Shown here piece after piece: positions 11,949 through 23,255 of a stretch of 64,000 nt of DNA (positions are counted from its first letter, which is position 1; every line of letters begins with the position of its first letter). The DNA comes from Akanthomyces muscarius (taxonomy: Eukaryota; Ascomycota; Sordariomycetes; Hypocreales; Cordycipitaceae): positions 568,001 to 632,000 of the forward strand of contig NW_026611617.1 of the NCBI RefSeq assembly GCF_028009165.1. Direction: 5' to 3'. A program made the translations under genes and the position numbers. The notes beneath the pieces are model-generated. The model was not told the origin of the DNA. It did no database searches and saw only the letters and a program-made list of their open reading frames with translations.

Positions 11949-13373
11949 ATGGTTAAAGCTGGTAAGTCCGCCTAGAGTAAACCCCGCATCGGCCTTGCTT
12001 CGGCATTTTTGCCCAGACGCTGGACTGGAGAGCTGGCGAGAAGGCTTTTGGTGTTTTGTGGTTGCCCGAAGCTAACTTGTCGTTTGCGCAGTTGTTGCTG
12101 GTGCCTCTGGCGGCATTGGTCAGGTAAGACTCCAGCCCGCGGTCTCCCCGTATGCCCGAACTCACAGAGATGCTAACGCGCCTTGCTAGCCTCTTTCTCT
12201 CCTCCTCAAGACCAGCTCTCTCATCGATGAGCTCGCCCTCTACGATGTCGTCAACACTCCCGGTGTTGCCGCCGACCTTTCTCACATCTCTTCCCCAGCT
12301 GTAAGCCGAACCGACCCGCTCTGGCAATAGCCGGCTTGTGCTAATCACATGCGACAAACAGAAGCTCACTGGCTACCTTCCCGCCAACGATGGCGCAAAG
12401 GCCGCTTTCAAGGACGCTGATATTATCGTCATCCCCGCTGGTATTCCCCGTAAGTACACTTGAACTCAATGTGCTTGACTAGGCCATAAAGGCCGACAAG
12501 GATGTCGCCCTGACAACTTTTAGGCAAGCCTGGTATGACCCGTGATGACCTCTTCAACATCAATGCTGGCATTGTCAAGGGTCTCATTGAGGTTGCCGCC
12601 GAGGTCGCCCCCAAGGCCTTTATTCTCGTCATCTCCAACCCCGTCAACTCGACCGTCCCCATCTCGGCCGAGGTCCTCAAGGCCAAGGGTGTCTTCAACC
12701 CCCAGCGCCTCTTTGGTGTCACCACCCTCGACATTGTCCGCGCTGAGACCTTTGTTGCCGAGATTACCGGCGAGAAGCACCCCCAGAAGCTCAACATTCC
12801 CGTCATCGGTGGCCACTCTGGCGAGACTATTGTCCCCCTCTTCAGCAAGGCTACCCCCTCCGTCAACATCCCCGCCGACAAGTACGATGCTCTTGTCAAC
12901 CGCGTCCAGTTTGGTGGTGACGAGGTCGTCAAGGCCAAGGACGGTGCTGGCTCTGCCACCCTCTCCATGGCCTACGCCGGTTTCCGGTATGTCTCACCCT
13001 GTGCTACTCTATCTGAATCTGCTAACCGCTTCGCCTAGCTTCGCCGAGAAGGTCCTGAGAGCCGTCAAGGGCGAGAAGGGTCTCGTCGAGCCCAGCTACG
13101 TTTACCTGCCTGGCGTTCCTGGCGGTGAAGCCATTGCCAAGGCCACCGGCTGCGACTTCTTTTCAGTCCCCATTGAGCTCGGCGTAAGATGATTGACCCA
13201 ACTTAATTTCATTGCATACTAACCATTCACAGCCCAACGGTGCCGAAAAGGCCACCAACCCATTGGAGGGCATCACCGAGCAGGAAAAGGCCCTGCTGGC
13301 AAAGGCCGTCGAGGGTCTCAAGGGCAACATTTCCAAGGGTGTCCAGTTTGCCCACAACCCTCCCCAAAAGTAA
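11949..13373 (+). CDS. Malate dehydrogenase, NAD-dependent, probably cytosolic
   Basis: Interconverts malate and oxaloacetate with NAD. Seven exons: 11949-11961, 12092-12123, 12190-12300, 12362-12449, 12524-12986, 13039-13183 and 13233-13373. They give 330 aa. The Rossmann motif [15 protein letters not shown] begins at residue 8. Also visible are [20 protein letters not shown] (substrate-binding Arg and mobile loop), [10 protein letters not shown] and the active-site His segment [12 protein letters not shown]. No N-terminal presequence precedes the Rossmann fold, so the cytosolic (or peroxisomal) form is more likely than the mitochondrial one; the C-terminus (NPPQK) is not a clear PTS1. Exon 1 codes only four full codons. 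Confidence 0.95.
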
Positions 13374-13800
13374 TTCAGCCCTTCTTTTCATCACCAGTAA
13401 GAGCACTACGCCTTCCGGACAGAGCCCGGACGAGATGGAAGCTAGTAGCTTGTCTTGAAGCACGATGGCGGCAAAGCTATACATAATAAATGATTTATAT
13501 GGCCAGGAATACTGATTATTTACTTTCTCTTTGATAGGCTGTAAGAAGTGTTTTACGTCTTGCCAGGCCTTCTTCCAATAGCAGCATGATCCAAGTGCAG
13601 GGATCCGTGTGGCGTTTTCAGCAACACGGGCACAACCCAACGAGCGGAACCGATACCGGTGCGGGCCTTGATACGGAGTGAAGTGGCTGCATAGAGATTT
13701 TCGTCGTGGGTTAAGGCTGGTCCGTCATATAGATTGCCGTTTGGCATTGTAGCCTTGCTCCTTGGTAATGAAAAATTCCCCGATTTGCGCAACACTGATC
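13374..13800. other. Convergent 3' region, malate dehydrogenase / Trs33
   Basis: About 430 bp between two convergent genes. An AT-rich stretch with AATAAATGATT (13486-13496) may serve polyadenylation. No gene is seen. Confidence 0.4.
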
Positions 13801-14758
13801 TTATGTTTTGATGGGCAACGTCTTGATCTGAAATACCGCCCCCGGGAGCTCGTTGATTTCTGCCTGTACTGAGGCGTTTATGCCGAGCGCGGCCAGGGCT
13901 CCCCGGACGATGCCGCACGGGAACCACAGGAACGGTTGTGCCCGCACCACCGCCTGGCCGCCCGCCACGGTGCTCATCCGCGAAAACGGACGGAAGACGT
14001 TGTCCGTCAGTACGTAAACGCCCTTGTTATTGTTAGCTCATGCCCAACCAGTCAACATTTTGTTGCTCAATGCACACGACGTGCACAGGAGTGTTCCATA
14101 CCCTGTGATTTGTCTTGAGATTGTCTATATTCTTGCCAAATACCAATGACCAGAGATCCTTGCAAAGGAATTTGATCACGTCGAGTGTGTCGTTTAGCCG
14201 GGGGCGATCGCGAGAGAATCTAAAATGCGTGCAACTGTTAGCTTCCGGCTGAGGCAAGCACTTCTTCCTTCAACTCCAGCCCGTCCCCCAGGAACCAGCA
14301 ATAGTCCCAAGGCGAGGCGAAACGGGGGCCTTCGTAGAGAGAGAATATATATCGCGTCATCCGTACCTTTCCACGAGACCCTGGCCGACTCTGTACCCCA
14401 GCGTCTCCAAGCGGTAGTGCACCGCGTCCAGCTCCTCCTCGTCGTCGAACCGCCTCCCATTGCCCTTCGCGCTTCCTGCCGACGTCGTCACAGCCCCCGC
14501 CGAGCTCACTCTCTGCTCTGTATCCTCGGGCTCGTTTACGTCCGGGAGCGCGTCGTCGTCGTCCCCGGCGCTCCTCTTGCTGCTGTTCTTCTTCTCTTCT
14601 CCGGCGACTGGGGTGTCGCTGCCGCCGTCGCGCTCCTGCGTAACGCGGTACGCGAGCGGCACGAGCTCGATGAGCAGAAAGTCGAGACACGAGGAGCTGA
14701 GAAAGTTGGCCGTCGGGTCGGAGGCGTTGTAGGGAGGCATCACCGGGTCGAGAGACAT
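13801..14758 (-). CDS. TRS33: TRAPP complex subunit Trs33 (TRAPPC6 family)
   Basis: Bet3-family subunit of TRAPP, the vesicle-tethering complex and Rab GEF at the Golgi. Exons on the minus strand: 14758-14367, 14219-14102 and 14022-13801, giving 243 aa. The Bet3-fold core includes [38 protein letters not shown] and [18 protein letters not shown]. Between the first helix and [19 protein letters not shown] lies an acidic, Ser-rich insert of about 55 residues ([20 protein letters not shown]), longer than in yeast and common in filamentous fungi. Intron 1 (14366-14220) is 147 nt with a GCTAAC branch and TTTTAG acceptor; every junction keeps phase. Confidence 0.93.
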
Positions 14759-15460
14759 GGTGGGCGAGCGGGCTGCGGCGCGCGGCCGTTGGAAAGGGGG
14801 ACAAGGCGGAGCGGACTTTCGATTGCTGAGCAGTGAATTGGGCGGGAAATTGAAGCACTGTTAGAGTCGTTGTGCGTGTCTAAAGCGAATAGATACGAGA
14901 TTGGGAAGCTGTGGTGGATGAAGTCGTAGAATGATCGGATGTCAGGCACCGCAAGCCGCCTGGCTGTCATACTGCTGCTGCACGGCCAAGCTACACCCAC
15001 TGTACAGTGCGGGGCACACTTCCGCCCGTGCCACGCCTACCAGAGGCATGAATTTGCCTATTTCCAAGCACTGGTTTTGTGTTGGAACCGAAACAAGAGT
15101 AAACATTGAAAGAGTGATTAGACGCATTAGAAAGCATCCGTACAGTTTGTTCGAAAGCGCAGCACCGGCATCGTGCATTCAATCAAGACAGCTTGAATGG
15201 TTCATCTAGAATGGTTCATCTATCTTGTTCCTCTCCTGCAACCACCTCTTTCGCCCTTGAACGCCGTTTGCCGAAAAAAACAAAACAAAGACAACTTGCA
15301 GTACTGCAATATAGAATGAAATAAGTCAACATGACCAATACCGTCCATTCCCATAGCCCCTGTCCTCATTCATGTCATCTGACTAAAAACGATTTTGGTA
15401 TTCTTCCCCTACGCCGTAAATATGAATGAATATGATACATTTTGCCTCTGCAGAAACAGG
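14759..15460. other. Intergenic region Trs33 / SUMO ligase
   Basis: About 700 bp: the Trs33 promoter on the left and the 3' flank of the SUMO ligase gene on the right. The duplicated phrase GAATGGTTCATCTA occurs near 15193-15220. No gene is seen. Confidence 0.45.
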
Positions 15461-17252
15461 TTACAATGGCGGGAGACCCGGCGAAGGAAGGCTTGGGAAA
15501 ACCAAACCACTCGGTCCACTGTAGCCATTCGTAACTGTGCTCTGCCGTTTGTAGGGTCGCTGGATGGGTTCGTCATCCTCGTCGTCCGACGATAATGTGA
15601 GATCAATGACTGTTGGCGCAGGCCGCTTCGTGCCTGCTCCATTCTGCCGAGACGGTGTGCTGGGCGTGGGGAGCTTATCCGCTGGCCGCACCGGAATATT
15701 GCCGATTTCCGATATCTCAATAGCATCGTCGTCATCGTCATCATCGAAAAATGCTTCAGAGGGAAAGTTGTTGCTCTCTGGCTCTTCAGCCTTGAGGAGC
15801 CATCGCCCGTTAGGCTCAATGGTAACTCCCTCCAAGCTCTTCGGGGTTTTGTCTAGAATATCTTGGACATATCTTGTATTGTCAGTGAAAGCATCGATTG
15901 TACTTGTACAGGACACATACTCATCGACTGCCAGTTGCTCATAAGGCGTTGGCTTGTTGCATATTGGGCAAAGCCATTGCGGACCTTGCTCTTGGAGCTG
16001 CAGATACGATGTCGCGTCAAAGCACTGAATGTGAGAGCAGCCCATGCCGCGACAAGGCACATCCAGCCTCATGTACGAGAGCGGGCACTTCAACGACAGA
16101 ACTGACGAGGTTGCCACGACATCGGGATCCTGGGCCTTTTTGTTTACTGCACGCCATTAGAACGCGACGCATGAAGCGGATGCAAACAACTTACGCTCGG
16201 CAATCACCGAATCTTTTGGAATACGCCGCCTCGTGGAGATTCCCTTGGCCAACTCCGCGACAGTGTATACTTGGCAGAGGTTTGCTAAAATGTAGAATTT
16301 CTATACCAGTTAGTGAAGCCAGCCAGAAGATGTACCAAAATTGCTCACCTTTGTCGTCAGAGCATATGTGAAATCTACAGTGTTCATATAGTTGGATGGC
16401 TTTAGCCGCAATGCTTGTGTTATGTCAACTGGTCTAGTAGACCCTGGTTTGTTCTTTAACCCGCGCAAGTTGGCCTTGACCTCGCTTCCGTTTACCCTAA
16501 TTTCGGATTGGTGAGGAAATGAAATATCTTGTACGCCGATTGCTTCGCCCGCGCAGAATAGATAAACTCTGTACGACGTGTCGGCGAGGCATTGTTGCAG
16601 TGCCGGATGGTTGTTTGTGCTAATGTGCAATGTCATCGTATTTCGGTGTTGAGCCATGGCTGAAACTTGTCAGTTGGGTCCTCATGACATCGTTCAACAG
16701 TAGGTACCAACCTTCGCAAATACGAACGTCGCCGATGACGGTTTCTATGCGATAGAAGGGGCTGGTCTTGAAGGCCAGGGCTGGGCTGGACATGATATTA
16801 TTACGCGGGGCACCGAAGCCTTGCGACAAGCCAGAAGCACCATTTCCATACGGCATCGGCAGCGGAAAGTGTATATTAGGAGCGGTAGAAGAGGTCGTTC
16901 GAGACTTTATCGGGGTCGTGGTCGTGGTCGGCGCGCCTCCGTTTCGTTGGGCGTACGCGTTGACTACGCTCTGCTTCACTTGGGCGAAGCGAGAAGAGTC
17001 GCTGGACGAGTCTTGGATGACTGGGCAATCAAATAGTTAGTCGTAAAGGACAGGGACTAGCTTCTGGCGCGCTGCCTGGTGGCGAGGCTCACGGTTGATG
17101 ATGCGTCGTTGCAGGTCCGCCTTGACACCGGTGCTCTTGAGACCGTTGACTTGGCAGATGGACGACAGTTGACGATTGAACAGCTGGTTGCTCTGGACCT
17201 CGCGGATCAGGGAGAGCATCTCGTGCCGCGGCACTGGTGTTTGCGACGCCAT
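15461..17252 (-). CDS. SUMO E3 ligase, PIAS/Siz family (Pli1-like)
   Basis: Nuclear SUMO ligase that transfers SUMO from Ubc9 to chromatin proteins. Exons on the minus strand: 17252-17093, 17020-16712, 16659-16349, 16300-16195, 16146-15921 and 15872-15461, giving 507 aa. Domains in order: SAP DNA-binding motif at about 10-50 (LSSICQVNGLKSTGVKADLQ), PINIT domain at about 125-285, SP-RING at 316-358 with C332, H334, C337, C355 and C358, then an acidic Asp run, and a SUMO-interacting motif VIDLTL at 459-464 followed by SSDDED. Intron 5 is only 48 nt. The ATG at 17252 (MASQTPVPR) is chosen; the frame stays open above it but has no ATG there. Confidence 0.93.
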
Positions 17253-17953
17253 GACCGCGGACGTGGCAGATGAGGCGCCTGGCGAGTGCGGTTGGTTGCC
17301 ACCAGACAGGCGCAAGCCCAGGCTGAGAATGCAGAGTTCGCAGTATGGGGGCCGTTGCGTGTCGCAGGTGTATTCGACAAGGCTTTCGCCAGATGTTCAC
17401 GCGTCAGGGAGCGTTCACGGTTCGGAAACCAGGCTTCTTTGGCGACGCAGAAGGAGCAGGCTTTGGTGGGCGTCGATGCGATTCGCTCAGGCGGGTTCCA
17501 GAGCGCGTGTTCCGAGGTGCGGAGGAAGTGAACGAAGCAAGCTCAGATTCGAGCAAAAGCGCCCCAGAGAATACAGAGGTCAAGCGAAACAAGTGAAGAA
17601 ACAAATATGCAAGCAGTTCGTCCCCACATCACCGCGCCGACTTGACGATGGTAGCCTTGGGCAAAAATGTCAGAATCATTGGCGTGGGAAATCTGCTGCG
17701 GCGCTCACTAATTGATTCACAGTGACTGTCGCTGTGCCGCCCGCACTGCAGCGGCAAATTTTACCTAGCCACATTGCCACAGCCCAGTTTTGGTGACTGA
17801 GTGCCGTTGGCGCCACACTTATTTTCTTATCGCAGCGGCTGCCCCTCTGTAAAAGTTGCTATCAGGGTTTTTTTCTGCCAGACGCTCGAAGCCATCCTGA
17901 TCGCTCCAGGCTGCATTTCCCCATACACGTCAATCAATTCGAAATCGACAATC
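17253..17953. promoter_or_regulatory. Divergent promoter, SUMO ligase / LLPH-like gene
   Basis: 700 bp between two divergent starts. The overlapping ORFs here look like chance: GC-rich, basic and unspliced. No operator can be named. Confidence 0.4.
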
Positions 17954-18413
17954 ATGGCCAAGAGCAAGCGTTCAAGCACTCGCAAGGCGAACAACCAGCG
18001 CCTGGCAGCCTCTGTCTTTGGCCCTGCCGAGACTGCCCGCGCCGAGCGCCTGTCGGCCAAGCTGCTGGAGCTGGCCAAGCAGCCCAAGCCCGAGACGTCC
18101 GATGCCAAAATGGAAGGTAGGTTTAAGAATGCAGAGACTCTCAAGCTGAGACTAATCAACGTGCGCGAGTAGAAGACGCCGACGTTGTCGAAGAGGAACC
18201 TGTCGAGGCTGGTGACGCCGGTATGTTCAGCCATCCAGGCATCACAAGCAGCACAACTAACAATTTCTAGCCATGGATGTCGACGAGAAGAGCACAGCAT
18301 CGAAGCGCATTGGACGGAAGCGAATCGACAAGCGAAAGACGAAAAAGGCCTCCATCGTGTTCCCCAAGTACAGCGACAGGCTCAAGGCCAAGAAGAACAA
18401 GAAGAAGGCGTAA
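17954..18413 (+). CDS. Small basic nucleolar protein, LLPH / UPF0642 (DUF2423) family
   Basis: Exons 17954-18116, 18173-18220 and 18271-18413 give 117 aa. The N-terminus MAKSKRSSTRKANNQRLAAS is the conserved DUF2423 start. A short acidic middle (DVVEEEPVEAGD) follows, and then a Lys/Arg-rich end (KKASIVFPKYSDRLKAKKNK). The family includes yeast Ybl028c and animal LLP homologue, associated with the nucleolus and ribosome assembly; that role here is inferred from family membership. Introns 1 and 2 have GTAGGT and GTATGT donors, and intron 2 has a clear ACTAACA branch. Confidence 0.85.
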
Positions 18414-18958
18414 ATCAGACTGGAGTTTGTTGGGCATTTGATTTTGATTTTCAAGTAGTTTTCTCCGTTTCTTTTACTATTTTTCTGCATAAAGTCGGAC
18501 AAACGCGCATCCTTTTCATGTTTCCATGACGGTCCTCATCTATGACTAGACGCAATGTATTTACAATACCCACGACAAGCAAGTGGAATAATGACCAACC
18601 TGTTGCTGACTTGTGATGAAACTGAGGAACATTTGTATATCTGATTGCACAGCAAACATTCCCCTGCCAAAGCAGTGAATTGCATCGTACCCCGTCTAGC
18701 ATCGGTTCTTTGCGAACCTGTGTGGAGGCCGGCTAGCGCCACGCCCATCCCTGGATGCAGCCTCGCAAAACAACAGCTTTCTGGTTCTACATCTCCAAAC
18801 AACATAAAGCCGTTGGCTGTGTTTGCCCTCTCAACGGTTGAATCTCGGGAGACACACCATACTGCACAGCCTACTGCAATGTGCACAAATTTATAGTCCT
18901 TCCTTGATCATCCGCACGCCTCAGTCCTCACGCTCCTTACACGTCGCTCATTCCCACC
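18414..18958. other. Intergenic region upstream of LAS21
   Basis: About 545 bp between two tandem plus-strand genes. No gene or discrete regulatory site is recognised; the last 60 bases before 18959 are C-rich (TCCTCACGCTCCTTACACG). Confidence 0.4.
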
Positions 18959-21803
18959 ATGGCCCCTAGAGCCAACCCAGCAGGGTCATTCACCTTGCCG
19001 CTAGCTATCGCCAATCTTTTGATCCCGATATCTATTCTGATATTTGCAACTGGATTCTTCCCATACAAGCCCTTTCTTCCCGGCCTGGCCGAGTTTGAAG
19101 TCCTCGAGTTGGGACCGCCCCCTCAAGCGCCCTTTGATAAGCTCGTGTTTGTGGTGATTGATGCTCTTCGAAGGTAAGGCGCACTCGAACCTATTTTGGT
19201 CTTTTCTGACATTGTCTAGCGACTTTGTCTACTCTCAAGGCTCCGGCTTTGAATATACGCAAAGGTCAGTGAACCCAATCGCTTGAGTGGCACCCTGCTT
19301 ACGGCCACAGCTTAATTCGCGATGGCGCAGCCATTCCGTTCACCGCGTACGCTCGCTCGCCCACAGTGACGATGCCTAGACTAAAAGCAATCACTACTGG
19401 CTCCATCCCGTCTTTTGTAGACCTCATCCTGAATATTGATGAAGGTGACAAGTCTTCGGCTCTCGCCGCTCAGGATACCTGGTTGGCTCAGCTCAAGGCA
19501 AAAGAGACGGGAAAGGTGCTCATGTATGGCGACGATACATGGCTGAAGCTCTTCCCAGACTTTTTCGACCGCCACGATGGAACGTCCAGCTTCTTTGTTG
19601 CTGTAAGCTGCGCTTCTGCTTCGGTCGAGGATCCGCTGACAACTAGAAGGACTTTACAGAGGTCGACAACAACGTGACTCGCCACATCAATGGCGAGCTA
19701 CAAAACGAGGATTGGTCGTTGATGGTCCTTCATTACCTAGGCCTCGATCATATTGGTCATAAATCAGGGCCCAGGAGGTAAGACTCGCAAATACTACGAC
19801 GGGCCTCTGCTAATTTTCAGTTCCAACATGGTTCCCAAGCAACGAGAGATGGACTCTATAGTTCGCACGATTTATGACTCCATGGCGTCCAAAAAGCACC
19901 TCGAATCGACCCTTTTGGTCGTGTGTGGTGACCACGGGATGAACGATGCGGGCAACCACGGCGCATCATCGCCTGGCGAGACGTCCCCGGCGCTGCTCTT
20001 CCTGTCCCCCAAGCTCAAGGGCATCGCATCTACATACGAGGCCCCCGCGCTTCCCAAGAACGGGTTTGATTTTTACTCAGAGGTGGAACAGTCTGACATT
20101 GTGCCGACTATCGCCGCCCTTCTCGGCTTCCCCGTCTCCAAGAATAATCTCGGCGCTTTCATCCCCGAATTTCTCCCTTTCTGGTCGAGCCCGAAAGACA
20201 AGGTCCAGATCCTTCTGCGCAATGCCCGACAGATCCTCAACATTGTCACGGCGGCCTTTGGGCCTGAACTTTTCGACGTTGACTCCTCGACCGACCCTTG
20301 CCAACTGGAACGTACTGATATCAACGAACTGGCCTGCGACTGGCGTTTCATTACTCAGCGCGCACTGACTCTCAACGCTGAGAATACAATTGACCAAGAG
20401 TGGCTTACGTCTACGTCTAGATGGATCCGCAAGGCCCAAGATTTGATGAGCAGCATGGCTTCCAACTACGATATGTCGCGACTCTTCGCCGGACTAGGAC
20501 TTGCCATTGCTGCTGTCCTGATGTCAGCAGCATTGAAGGGTGTTCTTATGCCTCAAACTGCATTCCCGCTTGTGCTGATTTCCGTTTCATATGGCGCAAT
20601 GATGTTTGCAAGCAGCTACGTCGAAGAGGAACATCATTTCTGGTACTGGGCTGCGACCCTCTGGCTGGCGTTTCTCGGGGCCAAGACCATTCGACGGTAA
20701 GCTGCACCCAACCGAAAATTAGCATTTACTGACAGTAAGTAGATCCGGCAAGCTCTCGTCTGGCGGTCGGTACGTCGTTGCCCTCTTCGCCATCCGCATC
20801 ACACGAAGTTGGAACCAGACCGGCCAGAAGTTTGCTGGTGAGCCCGACATTATCAAGATCTTTGTTCACCAATACCCAGCGGCCTTGTGGATGGCCATAA
20901 TCGCCATGTACGGCATCACATGGTCCCGGATGCTGCCTAGCCTCGAGAGTATCCCCTTTATTGCCGCCACGTCCATCACTTCGGTCCTCATCTCCTCGGC
21001 GTTTACCTTTAAGCTGGCATTTACCGCCGCTGATGCCCCAGAGCTCGTTGTGGGCTTTGCAAAGACGCTGAATGACAAGTTTGAGGGCCAGTCGCTGCTT
21101 TGGCGCGCCCGTGTTGTTTTTATTGTGCTCAGCTTGCTCTTTACCTTGGCCATTGTTCGCGGCGTCTCCGGCGGACGACACGCAAAAGCAGCCAGTAAGT
21201 CCGCTGCCCAAGTGATATCTTCCTTTGCTGACGTATCCAGCACGTCTGCTGCACGAACTCGTCACCCTCTTCGCCATGACGCAGTCCCGCGCTGCCAATG
21301 TGCCTATCTTCCTCCTTGCGCACATCATCTACTGCGCCATCGACGCCAAACAACTGACAGTCGCCGAAATCACCACGTCGTCCATCCTCTTCCAATACGT
21401 TAGCTTCTTTGCTGCTGGCGGCTCCAACGCCATCTCCTCGGTCGACCTCTCCAGCGCTTACAACGGCGTCGCGGACTTTAACGTCGTCGCCGTCGGCATC
21501 CTGACCTTTGTCAGCAATTGGGCCGGCCCGTTGTACTGGACGTCCGCCACCACGACGCTCCTCCTAGACAAGTACAGAGCCGGTGCGCGCGATGTATTTC
21601 AGCAGCACGCCACGCTTCTGACTGTCTTTGCCACGATATCGGCCGCGTCCGTCATGGCGGCATGTACTGCCATGCGCACCCACCTGTTCATCTGGACCGT
21701 ATTTTCGCCCAAATATCTGTACGCCATGGCTTGGAATATTGCACAGCATCTCGTGGTGAATATTGGATTAAGCGGTGCTCTTTTCTGGTTAGGCACTCGA
21801 TGA
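18959..21803 (+). CDS. LAS21: GPI ethanolamine phosphate transferase 2
   Basis: ER membrane enzyme (Las21/Gpi7) that adds ethanolamine phosphate to the second mannose of GPI anchors. Exons: 18959-19173, 19220-19264, 19311-19602, 19647-19777, 19821-20696, 20743-21194 and 21241-21803, giving 857 aa, a normal length. After an N-terminal membrane anchor comes the alkaline-phosphatase-like lumenal domain, with metal-site motifs FVVIDALRSDFVY, YARSPTVTMPRLKAITTG (nucleophile Thr), HYLGLDHIGHKSGP and CGDHGMNDAGNHG. The C-terminal half, from about residue 425, is a series of hydrophobic helices (for example LFAGLGLAIAAVLMSAALKG). All six introns are short and keep phase. Confidence 0.94.
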
Positions 21804-23255
21804 GGGGGGCGGATTTGATGATCTGAGGGGGCTGGAAATAGATTCGAATTCGCATAATAACTTCAAGATGCTTCTTGCCGGACTGTTGCATTTGATGTTG
21901 AGCTTTGGCAGCCGTGCCATTTATTCCGCCGGTCCGTCAAACTACGTCTTGCTGAATTATAAGAGGTAGATGGCACTTGTTTGCGCATGTGTTGGTGATG
22001 GTGTCGCACAATCTATTCAACGGCATTCGAGTCGTGTGCGCACTGCTTGGTATCGTCGTTTCACAGACCAGAAGACGGTAAATAGATCTAAAACATAGTT
22101 GATTGAAGATGGCGGATAAAGCTCGGAGATTGCGTACAGCGTTTTGGTTCACCAAGTGCCAGCTGTCAGCACACAGTTGGCAGCCGCCAGGGATTTGTTC
22201 ACTGCCTTGCCCTGCCATCAGCCGTTTGCCCCTCACTTTCGGACTATGCATTTCCGAAAGACAGCCTCGAGACGGAAATTCTACATGCATCTCTGCCATG
22301 CTAATACCAAAAACTTTGTAAAAGTAATCAAGGTGAGTAGGCAACACTAGCGCAGCCCTGGCTAATGACAAGGCGGACTGCAACAGTACGAATGACCTCA
22401 GCCAGCGACTCATTCCGAAACCACGCTAGGACGCTCATCATAGTTGCACGTGTAGTATTCGACCTATAATTTCGATTCTACACACTCGCCACTGCTGGAC
22501 GGCTAGGCGGAAATCATCGCCGGTAAGCACTGGCCAAAATCGCCCCGCATCGACAGCCTTCCGGGCGCACTCGTTTAGATTACCACTTTCTGCCAGACAT
22601 GTCCTATCTCGAACTGCAGCATTCTTCGGGGAAACACTAGGGAAACTGAATCGGAACATTCCCCAAGAGCCAACGCCGGCAAGGCGGCTACAGATGGCCC
22701 GCGGTTTACTGGGCTGAAAACGCTACACATAATTGGACATTGCATCGTCGATGGATCTGCCGACTAAATAGCCCGCCTTGTGGAGAGGTTGGGGCCTCGA
22801 GACCTTCCAAATTCAGCGACGGCTAAAGCGCGCCTGAATCCTGTAGCCTTGTATTGCGAGGCTAGGTTCCTGTCGCTCATGGTATCATGTAGCCTGCAGG
22901 AGCAGTATCCGCAACACTGCTATCGCGTGGCCTCAACGGCGAGACTGAACGAAAACATGGTGTTATGTCCTCGCTGTTCAGCGCGCAGCTTCATGTCGAT
23001 CGTCTCCTATTGGATCGCATATTTTCGAGTCAGGCTGCGAGCCGCGGCCAAAGTAGCCCACAGTAAGCGCTGCCAGCACCCCTCCTTGTTTTGGGGATTC
23101 TAGATCAGCCCGACTCAGATGCTCGGACTATCTATCATGGTATAAGTAGCGATGATCCTTCCCTCGACGAAGTAGGGTCCAATTTCCTCATCCAACTCGC
23201 CAAGCCTATGCACCGTCAACGTCGATCTAGTTGGTGTAGACGAGGACTATTTATC
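21804..23255. other. Intergenic region upstream of the repeat-precursor gene
   Basis: About 1.45 kb with no supported gene; a 158-codon minus-strand open frame at 21937-22413 has no family features. The promoter of the secreted repeat protein lies at the right end, with a TATA box at 23141. Confidence 0.5.
23141..23148 (+). promoter_or_regulatory. TATA box of the repeat-precursor gene
   Basis: TATAAGTA lies 108 bp before the ATG at 23256. The same octamer precedes the next secreted-protein gene (24967), which hints at shared control. Confidence 0.55.

Noticed and set aside
21937..22413. 158-codon minus-strand open frame between LAS21 and the repeat-precursor gene
   Set aside because: No signal peptide support, domain or codon bias; probably chance.
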